Shown here: positions 24,354 to 31,698 of the stretch, one piece after another
Numbering within the stretch: the first letter of the stretch is position 1
How the letters are laid out: each line of letters opens with the position of its first letter
Assembly (NCBI GenBank): GCA_015059805.1
Contig: SUZO01000023.1
Location: forward strand, 1-37,441
Source of the DNA: Rikenellaceae bacterium
Lineage (GTDB): Bacteria; Bacteroidota; Bacteroidia; Bacteroidales; Rikenellaceae
DNA: 37,441 bases
Direction of reading: 5' to 3'
The notes under the pieces: generated by a model
What the model saw: only the letters and a program-made list of their open reading frames with translations
Told to the model about the DNA's origin: nothing
Database searches by the model: none
Program-made: the position numbers and the translations under genes

Positions 24354-24865
24354 AGTCGGTAATGTTGTTTAGGAAGATGGTTGTTAAAAAATATCAGATA
24401 CCCTCGGTTATCTACGCTGGTAGAGTTATGGCTCTCAATAAGCTCTCGACATATCTCTCTACGCTCTTTATTTAGGTATGGTGTCAGAACAACAAGTGTC
24501 GTGCCACTACTTTTTGCGCACTCAAAAGCTGTGCGAATATCAATTACCTCAGAGGTGGTGATGATATTAAAATCTGCCTCGCCCTGGTCGCTATCTATGC
24601 TAAAGGTATGGTATTCAAGCAGGGTAGCTACATTCTGCAGTTCTATTGCGCGCTTAGGTGAGATTTGAAGCTCAACAAGAGCGTTGTAGAGGCTATCTTG
24701 CTCTGGGTCAATAAGAGTTCTGCGCATAAAGACCTTGCGAACAAGTGAGTAGACAAAGGGCGAGTGCACCCCATGTCCGCGGAAGTGGCGAATACGCGAC
24801 AGACGGTTACCAATTAGGGTCAGACCGTAGAGCCGCTGCTTGATATTTCTGCCACTATGTTTCAT
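24350..24865 (-). CDS. degenerate SAM-methyltransferase-like protein
   Basis: This is a 171-aa protein. Its N-terminus RIRHFRGHGVHSPFVYSLVRK (about 24-44) matches a motif that opens a Bacteroidota family of class I SAM-dependent methyltransferases. The expected glycine-rich cofactor motif (E-x-G-x-G-x-G) is missing, and the protein is shorter than such enzymes, which usually run to about 240 aa. The C-terminal half keeps only a Rossmann-like TTLVVLTPYLNKERRE and GYLIFFNNHLPKQHYRL. I infer loss of catalysis and retention as a structural or regulatory protein. It is sandwiched between the flavoprotein (3 bp gap) and the adenosyltransferase (4 bp overlap), so it is surely cotranscribed. Confidence 0.7.
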   Translation of the reverse strand: MKHSGRNIKQRLYGLTLIGNRLSRIRHFRGHGVHSPFVYSLVRKVFMRRTLIDPEQDSLYNALVELQISPKRAIELQNVATLLEYHTFSIDSDQGEADFNIITTSEVIDIRTAFECAKSSGTTLVVLTPYLNKERREICRELIESHNSTSVDNRGYLIFFNNHLPKQHYRL

Positions 24866-24868
24866 AGC

Positions 24869-26152
24869 CTATTTCTTCAGTAATCCCGCGAGGTGTCCCG
24901 TTGAAAATGCAATCTGGAGGTTATATCCACCAGTATTTGCGTCTATGTCAAGTACTTCGCCAGCAAAGTAGAGTCCCTTGATAAGTTTAGACTCCATAGT
25001 GTACTCATTGACCTCGCTACACTTAACGCCACCAGCTGTAACAATAGCGTAGTCAAAGGATGCGTAGTCCGAAATTGGGAAACTCCACCCCTTTAGTACC
25101 TTAATAAGTCGCTCAAACTCCTTGTCTGATACCTTACTTATATATAGGCGTGAGTGAACATCAATCTCCTTGCAGATTGGTACAACGAGTGGCTTTGGAA
25201 CAAGGCGACGCACAAGCTCGGCAAAGAACTCCTCTGGACCCATCTCGGCAATCTCGCGCTGAATACGGTTGCGAAGTGTCTGCTCGTCAAGTGCAGGCTT
25301 AAGGTCAAGTTCAAGCTTAACGCTCTTATCCTCTGTAAGACCATCTACAGCATCGCGGCTAAGACGTAGTGTCGCTGCGCCCTCAATACCGCGGTCAGAG
25401 AAGCTCACCTCGCCAAACTCCTCACCGACAACCTCTCCGTCTATAACAAGGCGAACAGTGGTATTGCGTAGAATTACATCGCGGATATACTGGGCTTGCG
25501 GGTGAGAGGTTACAAGGGCTGTAAGCGAAGGTCGAACATCTTCAATCGTATGTCCCAGAGCATCAGCAAAAATATAACCGTCGCCTGTAGAGCCAGTGCG
25601 AGGGTAGGAGATACCTCCAGTGGCAATGATTACATTTGGAGCCTCAATTCTGCGCTCAAAACCACGCTTGTTGAAGTATTTTACTCCCAAAACCTTATTG
25701 CCAAGGGTTACAATGCCCGACACGCGAGTGTGGCAGCGAATCTCTACATCGTAATCTCTGCAGTAGAACTCCAGCGCATTTGCAATATCTGCCGCCTTAC
25801 CACTCTCTGGGAATACGCGGTCACCGCGCTCAGTTACGAGTTTTACACCCATACGCTGAAAGAAGCGCATTGTAGCACGGTTGTTAAATTCGGAGTAGGC
25901 AACCTTAAGAAAGTCGTAGTTTGTGCGTATATTAGCTGCAAACTCCTCCTCACCGCGCTCATTTGTAAGGTTGCAACGACCCTTACCAGTGATGCGTACC
26001 TTACGTGCGGGCTTCTCCATCTTCTCCAGTAGAAGCACCTTTGCTCCGTTGCGTGCCGCAGTACCTGCAGCCATCATACCTGCAGCACCTGCGCCTATGA
26101 CAATAACATCATAGACTTGCTGCTCAGGGATATTATCTAAAATCTCTTCCAT
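24869..26152 (-). CDS. BaiN/HI0933-family NAD(P)/FAD-dependent flavoprotein
   Basis: This is a 427-aa flavoprotein. The FAD-binding VIVIGAGAAGMMAAGTAARN is at about 16-35, and the family signature RKVRITGKGRCNLTN at about 50-64. An ATGGISYPRTGSTGDG block follows in the middle, and the C-terminal YFAGEVLDIDANTGGYNLQIAFSTG closes the FAD site. The family is widespread, and one member (BaiN) has been linked to bile acid 7-dehydroxylation, but most members have no known substrate. The bile-acid name should not be taken as a function here. The -7 box lies only about 5 bp upstream of the ATG, so the mRNA may be leaderless. No downstream start precedes the FAD motif. Confidence 0.93.
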   Translation of the reverse strand: MEEILDNIPEQQVYDVIVIGAGAAGMMAAGTAARNGAKVLLLEKMEKPARKVRITGKGRCNLTNERGEEEFAANIRTNYDFLKVAYSEFNNRATMRFFQRMGVKLVTERGDRVFPESGKAADIANALEFYCRDYDVEIRCHTRVSGIVTLGNKVLGVKYFNKRGFERRIEAPNVIIATGGISYPRTGSTGDGYIFADALGHTIEDVRPSLTALVTSHPQAQYIRDVILRNTTVRLVIDGEVVGEEFGEVSFSDRGIEGAATLRLSRDAVDGLTEDKSVKLELDLKPALDEQTLRNRIQREIAEMGPEEFFAELVRRLVPKPLVVPICKEIDVHSRLYISKVSDKEFERLIKVLKGWSFPISDYASFDYAIVTAGGVKCSEVNEYTMESKLIKGLYFAGEVLDIDANTGGYNLQIAFSTGHLAGLLKK

Positions 26153-26156
26153 GCCA

Positions 26157-26164
26157 CAAAGGTA
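26157..26164 (-). promoter_or_regulatory. -7 element placed at the start codon of the flavoprotein gene
   Basis: The minus strand has TACCTTTG whose last base lies 5 bp from ATG 26152. A clean -33 element is lacking. Confidence 0.5.
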
Positions 26165-26203
26165 TAAAAATATTTTAATCTTAAAGCCAAAAGTGTGCGA
26201 GAA

Positions 26204-26983
26204 CTACTCTTTTGCAATCCAGATACTCATTTCGTAGAGTAGGTATAGTGGAATGATTACCAAAATCATACTCATAATATCTGGAGGGGTGATTATTGCC
26301 GCGCCAATAGCTAAGACAACGATTGCATGACGACGGTATCTCTTCATAAATGAGGCGGTGATAAGACCAGTCTTGGAGAGGAAATGCACCGCAACGGGAA
26401 GCTCAAAAATCAGTGCGCACACAAGCACCATATTTGCTACCAGTGAGATATATGACCCTACGTCAATCATATTGGTGATATTGTCGCTCACCCTATAACC
26501 CGTAAGAAAATTGACCGAAAGTGGCGAGAGAATGTAGTAGCCAAAGGCGATACCTAATGCCATACATATTATTATGTAGAGTATAAACAGCGAGCTATTC
26601 TTGCGCTCACTACGGCTTAGTGCTGGGAGTACAAAAAGCCATAACTCAAAGAGTAGATAGGGTATGGCAACAATCAGAGCTACATAAAATGCCATCATCA
26701 TGTGCATATTAAACTGACCCGCCATGGTGGTGTTGATAAGCGTTACGGGTGACTGGTTGATTTTAAGCACCTCGCTATCCATATACTCAGCAAGGTGAAA
26801 CATAGCTCTGTTGGTTACAAAATCGGCAGATTGAGGACCCATAACAGCCTCCATAATAGGCTCTTTGAGTATAAAGGCGACAATCATAGCCACGACCATG
26901 ACCGCCACTGAGCGTATAAGTCCTGGGCGCAGAGCATCAAGATGCTCAAAAAATGTCATATTGTTCACATCTGCCTTTTGCAT
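26204..26983 (-). CDS. tatC: twin-arginine translocase subunit TatC
   Basis: This 259-aa protein has six membrane segments. Evidence is the conserved cytoplasmic N-terminus MTFFEHLDALRPGLIRS (9-25), the FELWLFVLPALSRSER block (about 111-126) with the conserved P-G-L-like loop, and LPVAVHFLSKTGLI (about 200-213). It receives folded precursors bearing RR signal peptides at the inner membrane. No tatA/B gene is nearby. The -7 box lies 5 bp upstream of ATG 26983, so either the mRNA is leaderless or translation begins at residue 9 (26959), which would match the usual family start. Confidence 0.95.
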   Translation of the reverse strand: MQKADVNNMTFFEHLDALRPGLIRSVAVMVVAMIVAFILKEPIMEAVMGPQSADFVTNRAMFHLAEYMDSEVLKINQSPVTLINTTMAGQFNMHMMMAFYVALIVAIPYLLFELWLFVLPALSRSERKNSSLFILYIIICMALGIAFGYYILSPLSVNFLTGYRVSDNITNMIDVGSYISLVANMVLVCALIFELPVAVHFLSKTGLITASFMKRYRRHAIVVLAIGAAIITPPDIMSMILVIIPLYLLYEMSIWIAKE

Positions 26984-26987
26984 AGTA

Positions 26988-27018
26988 CAAAGATAACAAA
27001 AAAGTTTGTTAATTCAAT
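26988..27018 (-). promoter_or_regulatory. promoter of tatC
   Basis: The minus strand has ATTG (27015-27018), a 19-bp spacer and TATCTTTG (26988-26995). It overlaps the divergent promoter of the riboswitch transcript. Confidence 0.7.
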
Positions 27019-27036
27019 ATTTTTACTCTATATTTG
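27005..27036 (+). promoter_or_regulatory. consensus promoter of the FMN-riboswitch transcript
   Basis: TTTG (27005-27008), a 20-bp spacer and TATATTTG (27029-27036) place the transcript start near 27042, which is the first base of the aptamer's P1 strand. Confidence 0.8.
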
Positions 27037-27041
27037 TAACC

Positions 27042-27221
27042 GATTTCGGGGCGGGGTGCAACTCCCCACCGGCGGTGATAGTCCGCGACTCCCGGGGCAA
27101 AGTGATAATAAGGCTACGTAATGTGGTTTGTAACTATGATTTGTAGTCTATTTTTTGTTGCCTTTAGGGACTGAATCGGTGAAATTCCGATACCGACGGT
27201 ATAGTCCGGATGGTAGAAATC
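27042..27221 (+). ncRNA. FMN riboswitch aptamer (RFN element)
   Basis: All conserved parts are visible. P1 is formed by GATTTC (27042-27047) and GAAATC (27216-27221). The P2 hairpin is GGGG-TGCAACT-CCCC. The conserved strand ACCGGCGGTGATAGTCCGCG is followed by a variable, AT-rich insert (about 27092-27165), the hairpin ATCGG-TGAAATT-CCGAT, and finally ACCGACGGTATAGTCCGGATGGTAGAAATC (27192-27221). It senses flavin mononucleotide. It is followed at 27272 by an intrinsic terminator ending just before the start codon of the TonB-dependent receptor, so FMN should turn that gene off. Confidence 0.97.
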
Positions 27222-27271
27222 AAGTGGCAGGGTGGGGCGCAGTGCGTCTTGCTGTGCGGTGTGATGTAGCC

Positions 27272-27308
27272 CCGATATCTTAACAGATGTCGGATTTTTT
27301 ATTTTTTG
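27272..27308 (+). terminator. riboswitch-controlled intrinsic terminator
   Basis: CCGATATCT (27272-27280) pairs with AGATGTCGG (27285-27293) around TAAC, including one G-T pair, and is followed by ATTTTTTATTTTTT. It ends 4 bp before ATG 27313. The bases GCCCCGATATC (27269-27279) can alternatively pair with GATTTCGGGGC at the aptamer's 5' end (27042-27052). Confidence 0.85.
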
Positions 27309-27312
27309 CACT

Positions 27313-30300
27313 ATGCGAAAGTTATTTGTAACACTTTTTTTAACAATTCTTCCACTTGCAGTTTTTGCGCAGGTGACAACAGCCTCAATAGCAGGCACGG
27401 TAACTGATAGCAATAACATAGGTATTGTCGGAGCTACAGTGGTGGCGGTAAATAGAGCTACGGGCGTGACTTATGGCACAAGTGCTAATGTTGATGGAAA
27501 GTACCATCTGGATGGTCTTAAAGTGGGTGGTGAGTATGTTGTGACATTCTCCTGTGTGGGATACATTACAAGTGCGATAGATAAGATTTACCCCGCTTTG
27601 GGTCAGACTGTTGAGCTTAATGCCAGACTTAAAGACCAGCCCTCTATAGATAGCGTGGTTGTGGTTGGTGACTATAAGCCATATAGCAACTTCTCCTCAC
27701 AAGACATTGAGGCTATGCCGACAGTTACTCGCTCTATATACGACATTGCCCGCCTATCCCCATTTGCTGCAACTCAGCAGGAGGGTGGTGTGGCTATTGG
27801 TGGCGCGAATAGCCGCTACAATAGCTTCTATATTGACGGTATTGTGAACAACGATATGTACGGTCTTACAGCAAGCGGAACTAATGGAGGTCTTGCCAGC
27901 GCAAATCCAATTCCGCTGGATGCATTAGAGCAAGTTCAGATTGTAACTGCTCCATTTGATGTTCGCCAGAGCGGTTTTACTGGTGGAGGTATCAATGCAG
28001 TGACAAAGTCTGGTACGAATAATTTTACAGGAACGGTTTATGCCTACTATTCTGACAATAACTTCTATGGCAAGGGTGCAAATAATACTCCACTATCAAA
28101 GCAGAATACATTTACCTATGGTGCATCTATGGGTGGCGCGTTTATTGAAAATAAACTCTTCTACTTTGTCAATGCTGAGAATTCAACAAATCTCTCGCCG
28201 TCTGCCTACCATATTGGCGACCCGAATTGTAAGGTTGCCGAGCAGGATGCGATAACTATTGCTAACCACTACAATAGCCTTACAGGCTACGATGGTGGCG
28301 GATATGGTAGTCGTAATATTGAGCGTCGCAGTACATCTATCTTGGCGCGTATTGATTGGCATATCTCTGACAAGCACAATCTTGCAGTGAGGTACAACTT
28401 CCTTGATGCTGGCAAGGATGAGTATGTGAACTCTGCCTCTACGCTACTCTTTCACGGCTCTGGATATACATCTGTCAGCACAACGCACTCTGTTATGGCG
28501 GAGCTTGATTCGCGCATATCACCATCACTTTTTAACTCTCTTCGTGTTGGATATACTCGCGTAACAGATGGTCGTGATACAGATACAAAGACTCCATTTG
28601 TAACTATTGACCATATTCGTGATGGAGAGAATACAGCTGTGAAAATCGGTACTGATGGCATGGCATGCAGTAACTCTTTGGCTCAGAATAGCATTACAGT
28701 GTCAGATTATCTCTCAATTTTGAAGGGTAAGCATAATATCACTCTCGGCACTCACAACGAGATTTTTACTGCAAAGGTGCTCTTTGTCTCTAATGCTAAT
28801 GGCTCGTACACTTATAGTACGATGGATGATTTCCTTAACTCCAAGCCGTCAATGTTCCAGCAGACAATACCTATTGGCGATGCCTCTACGCGCATAAATA
28901 CCGCCCAGTTTGGACTCTTTGCTCAGGATGAGGTGAGAATTAACTCTCTGCAACTGACCTACGGTCTGCGTGCTGATATTCCAGTGATTTTCAATACTCC
29001 AAGAGAGAATAGCGCTTTCAATAGCCACGAAATTGCTCAGAAATATGGTGTTCAGACAAATAGCAAGCCTAAGAGTCATATACTGCTCTCTCCTCGCGTA
29101 GGCTTTAAGTGGTATGCACTGCCAAGTGGAGATGTGGCATTGACCTTGCGTGGCGGAGCGGGTATTTTTACAGGCAGAATACCTTTTGTATGGATTACAA
29201 ACTGCTACTCAAATACGGGTATGACACAAAATGGCTATACACTCTATGGAGATAACATTCCACCTTTTGGAGTCAGTCCAAGTGGAACAACTGGAACGAG
29301 CGCAAATCCAGTTATCTATGTTGCTGACCGTAAGTTCCGCATGCCGCAGACCTTTAAGGCAAATCTTGCCCTTGAGACCACCTTTAAGGGGTGGAAGATG
29401 ACAGTTGAGGGTATATATGCAAAGAGTATCAATGATATATCAATTCGTAACATCGTAGCTGCTGATAACGGCTCAAAGCTCTATGCTGTTGGTGGTAGCT
29501 TAGCAAACGAGAATAATACTACGCCATACTACGACTCAAGTGCAAAGAAGAGTTTTTCGTCAATCTATCTACTTGAGAATGAGAAGCGTGGATATTCGTA
29601 TAACCTCTCGGCAATGGTTGAGAAACAGTTTATATTTGGTCTGCAGTTTGCCGCCTCTTATACCTTCTCGCAGAGTTTTACTGTCAATGATGGCGTATCA
29701 TCCTCTGCACCAAGTATTTGGGGCAAGAGCTATGCAACGGTATCAAATAATAAACCACTCACTCACTCCGTCTTTGAGGTGCCTCATAAGCTTACCGCGC
29801 AACTAAGTTACTCAAAGCGTTACGGTGGAATTTTTGGCTCTACAGTATCTCTTATATACCAAGGATATTCGGGTATGCGATATACACCGACATACTATAA
29901 GAATGGTGTAGATGTCAATGGCGATACATATCGCGGAAATACGACAATTTATGTTCCTACCGAGGCTGAACTTGCAGCTATGACCTTTGAGAGTGTCGAG
30001 CAGCGCGCCGCCTTCAATAACTATATTATGCAGCACCGCGCATTGAGAGAGAATCGTGGACAGTATGCCGAGCGAAACTCTCTTGTTGCGCCATTTGAGC
30101 ACCATGTAGACCTTCACTTCGCTCAGGACTTCTACTTTAGCAAGCATAACTCTCGCAAGGTTCAGATAACTCTTGATATAATGAACCTAACAAACCTCTT
30201 CAACCGAAATTGGGGAGCTGTCTACTTCCTTGATGACTGGAAACTATCTCCTGTTGAGGTTACAGCACTGACTGATGACGGCAAAGGAAATAAGACTCCA

Positions 30301-30387
30301 AGCTACCGATTTGTGGGCGGTGAGATTTCGCAGAACGACCTACTTTCGCGTTGGCGTATGCAGTTGGGCGTGAGGGTTGTATTCTAA
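27313..30387 (+). CDS. FMN-riboswitch-controlled TonB-dependent receptor (candidate flavin importer)
   Basis: This is a 1024-aa outer-membrane receptor. The signal peptide is MRKLFVTLFLTILPLAVFA (1-19). A carboxypeptidase-regulatory-like domain follows (about 24-110, with IAGTVTDSNNIGIVGATV and DGKYHLDGL). The plug is at about 125-240 (SRYNSFYIDGIVNND, then LEQVQIVTAPFDVRQ), and a large beta-barrel ends in the typical terminal Phe (GVRVVF). It is an Oar-like single receptor without a SusD partner, so it is not a polysaccharide-utilisation SusC. Control by an FMN riboswitch means it is made when flavin is scarce, which makes riboflavin or FMN the most likely substrate. That is inference from regulation. 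The OmpA-like gene 81 bp downstream may share the transcript. Confidence 0.93.
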   Translation: MRKLFVTLFLTILPLAVFAQVTTASIAGTVTDSNNIGIVGATVVAVNRATGVTYGTSANVDGKYHLDGLKVGGEYVVTFSCVGYITSAIDKIYPALGQTVELNARLKDQPSIDSVVVVGDYKPYSNFSSQDIEAMPTVTRSIYDIARLSPFAATQQEGGVAIGGANSRYNSFYIDGIVNNDMYGLTASGTNGGLASANPIPLDALEQVQIVTAPFDVRQSGFTGGGINAVTKSGTNNFTGTVYAYYSDNNFYGKGANNTPLSKQNTFTYGASMGGAFIENKLFYFVNAENSTNLSPSAYHIGDPNCKVAEQDAITIANHYNSLTGYDGGGYGSRNIERRSTSILARIDWHISDKHNLAVRYNFLDAGKDEYVNSASTLLFHGSGYTSVSTTHSVMAELDSRISPSLFNSLRVGYTRVTDGRDTDTKTPFVTIDHIRDGENTAVKIGTDGMACSNSLAQNSITVSDYLSILKGKHNITLGTHNEIFTAKVLFVSNANGSYTYSTMDDFLNSKPSMFQQTIPIGDASTRINTAQFGLFAQDEVRINSLQLTYGLRADIPVIFNTPRENSAFNSHEIAQKYGVQTNSKPKSHILLSPRVGFKWYALPSGDVALTLRGGAGIFTGRIPFVWITNCYSNTGMTQNGYTLYGDNIPPFGVSPSGTTGTSANPVIYVADRKFRMPQTFKANLALETTFKGWKMTVEGIYAKSINDISIRNIVAADNGSKLYAVGGSLANENNTTPYYDSSAKKSFSSIYLLENEKRGYSYNLSAMVEKQFIFGLQFAASYTFSQSFTVNDGVSSSAPSIWGKSYATVSNNKPLTHSVFEVPHKLTAQLSYSKRYGGIFGSTVSLIYQGYSGMRYTPTYYKNGVDVNGDTYRGNTTIYVPTEAELAAMTFESVEQRAAFNNYIMQHRALRENRGQYAERNSLVAPFEHHVDLHFAQDFYFSKHNSRKVQITLDIMNLTNLFNRNWGAVYFLDDWKLSPVEVTALTDDGKGNKTPSYRFVGGEISQNDLLSRWRMQLGVRVVF

Positions 30388-30423
30388 GCTATTGTGTAAC
30401 CTTTGCGATTGCCAAACTTGGCT

Positions 30424-30460
30424 TGATTTTTGGAATTTAAGCAGTGAAAACCAAAAATCA
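30424..30460 (+). promoter_or_regulatory. inverted repeat before the OmpA-like gene
   Basis: TGATTTTTGG (30424-30433) and CCAAAAATCA (30451-30460) form a perfect 10-bp inverted repeat around 17 nt, ending 8 bp before the GTG start. It could be a leader hairpin controlling translation or an operator. It lacks the T-run expected of a terminator. Confidence 0.5.
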
Positions 30461-30468
30461 ATATCATC

Positions 30469-31278
30469 GTGAAAAAGTTTACATTATCTATTGTAGCGCT
30501 GCTGTTGGCGATGCCAATGATGGCGCAGAGTGACACTCAAGATTCATTGTTGCTCTCAAAAGAGCAGAGGGGTGATAAGGTCGTTGAGCGATACCTTGTC
30601 CGTAATGCCGATAGTGGTCAAACGGAGTTTGATATGCTCTTTCCTATCAACAACTCTACTCTGCAGAGTAGTTTTTCATCAAATGCTGACGCTATTGCAG
30701 CCTTAGACCGCTTCGTAGAGCAGGCTGCCGATACCACTATGCACATCACTAAAGTTGTGATTATCGGTTACGCATCACCTGACGGCGTTGAGGCTAAAAA
30801 TATGGCTCTTGCAAAGGCTCGTGCAACAACTGCCGCGGACTTTGTTACAAAGCAGTGCCCTAAAAGTAGTGTCGCTACAACAGCTAAGGCATACCATTGG
30901 GCGGACTGCATACCTGTTGTTGAGAGTATGAATTTGCCAGATAAATCGCAGGTTATTGCTATTCTGAGTAGTACTACACATAGCGAGTTGGAGAAGCAAG
31001 CTGCTCTTGAAAAGTTACAAAAGGCGTGGATTATCTTCAAGAATACCATCCTGCCGCCAATGCGCCACTCTGAGCTTAACTTTGCCTATAGTAACGACAA
31101 GGTCGTAGAGAAGAGCTTTGTAGTCCGCCCGCCGCAGCCAAAACCGCAACCAGTGGCACAGAGTAAGCCAGTGACAGAACAGAAACGTTACCCAGTGGCT
31201 GTAGTAGAGACCGACGAGACGGGTATAATTGTGGAGGTGCCACAGAAAGAGCGCCGCCATAGAAGAAAAAATCGTTAA
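30469..31278 (+). CDS. secreted OmpA-like periplasmic protein
   Basis: This is a 269-aa exported protein starting at GTG. The signal peptide is MKKFTLSIVALLLAMPMMA. The middle holds an OmpA-type peptidoglycan-associating module: DMLFPINNSTLQSSFSSNAD (about 54-73) and then VVIIGYASPDGVEAKNMALAKARATTAADF (in short, 'GYASPDG..N..LA..RA'), the hallmark of the OmpA C-terminal fold. The tail is Pro/Gln-rich (PPQPKPQPVAQSKPVTEQ) and strongly basic (KERRHRRKNR). It could tether the receptor or its complex to the cell wall. It lies 81 bp after the receptor, with only a weak hairpin between, so joint control by flavin is plausible but not shown. Confidence 0.75.
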   Translation: MKKFTLSIVALLLAMPMMAQSDTQDSLLLSKEQRGDKVVERYLVRNADSGQTEFDMLFPINNSTLQSSFSSNADAIAALDRFVEQAADTTMHITKVVIIGYASPDGVEAKNMALAKARATTAADFVTKQCPKSSVATTAKAYHWADCIPVVESMNLPDKSQVIAILSSTTHSELEKQAALEKLQKAWIIFKNTILPPMRHSELNFAYSNDKVVEKSFVVRPPQPKPQPVAQSKPVTEQKRYPVAVVETDETGIIVEVPQKERRHRRKNR

Positions 31279-31282
31279 AACT

Positions 31283-31313
31283 TTTGTTGTTTCGCAATGT
31301 TTTCTTATCTTTG
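31283..31313 (+). promoter_or_regulatory. consensus promoter before the 95-aa protein
   Basis: TTTG (31283-31286), exactly 19 bp, and TATCTTTG (31306-31313) precede ATG 31356 by about 36 nt of leader. Confidence 0.8.
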
Positions 31314-31355
31314 CTCTATAATTGAATAAATGTGTTTAACAAATAATTTTATACT

Positions 31356-31643
31356 ATGGCAAATTTAAGAATTCTGAAGAAAGAGATTGATTATCGTCTT
31401 GAGGAGTTGGTATTTGATTGCGATATGGCTATCTACTTCCAGCCTGCAAAGGATAAGGAGATTTTCGCAGTTATGCAGCAGGGTGTAGAGCTCCGCAATG
31501 CTCTCTATGTAAAGGCTAACAATCCTACCGAGCCACACAATCCATCACTTGTTCGCAAGTACTACGCTGCACTTCGTCAGGAGATTCTTGCATCATTTGG
31601 TGAGCTGTTTGAGAAGCTTTCACAGATTGCTGAGGTTAAGTAA
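31356..31643 (+). CDS. conserved small protein of unknown function
   Basis: This is a 95-aa soluble, mostly helical protein that I do not recognise by name. Notable stretches are YRLEELVFDCDMAIYFQP and RKYYAALRQEILASFGELFEK. No signal peptide or membrane segment is seen. It has its own perfect promoter and its own terminator, so it is expressed as a single-gene unit and separate from the flavin-controlled genes upstream. The acidic, charged-helix composition suggests a cytoplasmic partner-binding protein, but no function can be assigned. Confidence 0.82.
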   Translation: MANLRILKKEIDYRLEELVFDCDMAIYFQPAKDKEIFAVMQQGVELRNALYVKANNPTEPHNPSLVRKYYAALRQEILASFGELFEKLSQIAEVK

Positions 31644-31662
31644 ACCTCTTCTCTTAAACTGT

Positions 31663-31698
31663 TAGTGGACTATGCTGAGGCGTAGTCCACTATTTTTT
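31663..31698 (+). terminator. intrinsic terminator of the 95-aa protein gene
   Basis: TAGTGGACTA (31663-31672) pairs with TAGTCCACTA (31683-31692) around 10 nt, followed by TTTTTT. Its right arm contains the stop codon of the convergent AraC-family gene. Confidence 0.85.

Noticed and set aside
24869..26152. The flavoprotein as a second bile-acid gene because of the BaiN name
   Set aside because: The family is widespread and mostly of unknown function. The gene is 20 kb from the steroid-type module and lies beside tatC and B12 genes.
30388..30423. Terminator between the TonB receptor and the OmpA-like gene
   Set aside because: GCCA-AACT-TGGC at 30411-30422 is too short a stem, and the T-run after it is interrupted, so readthrough is likely.
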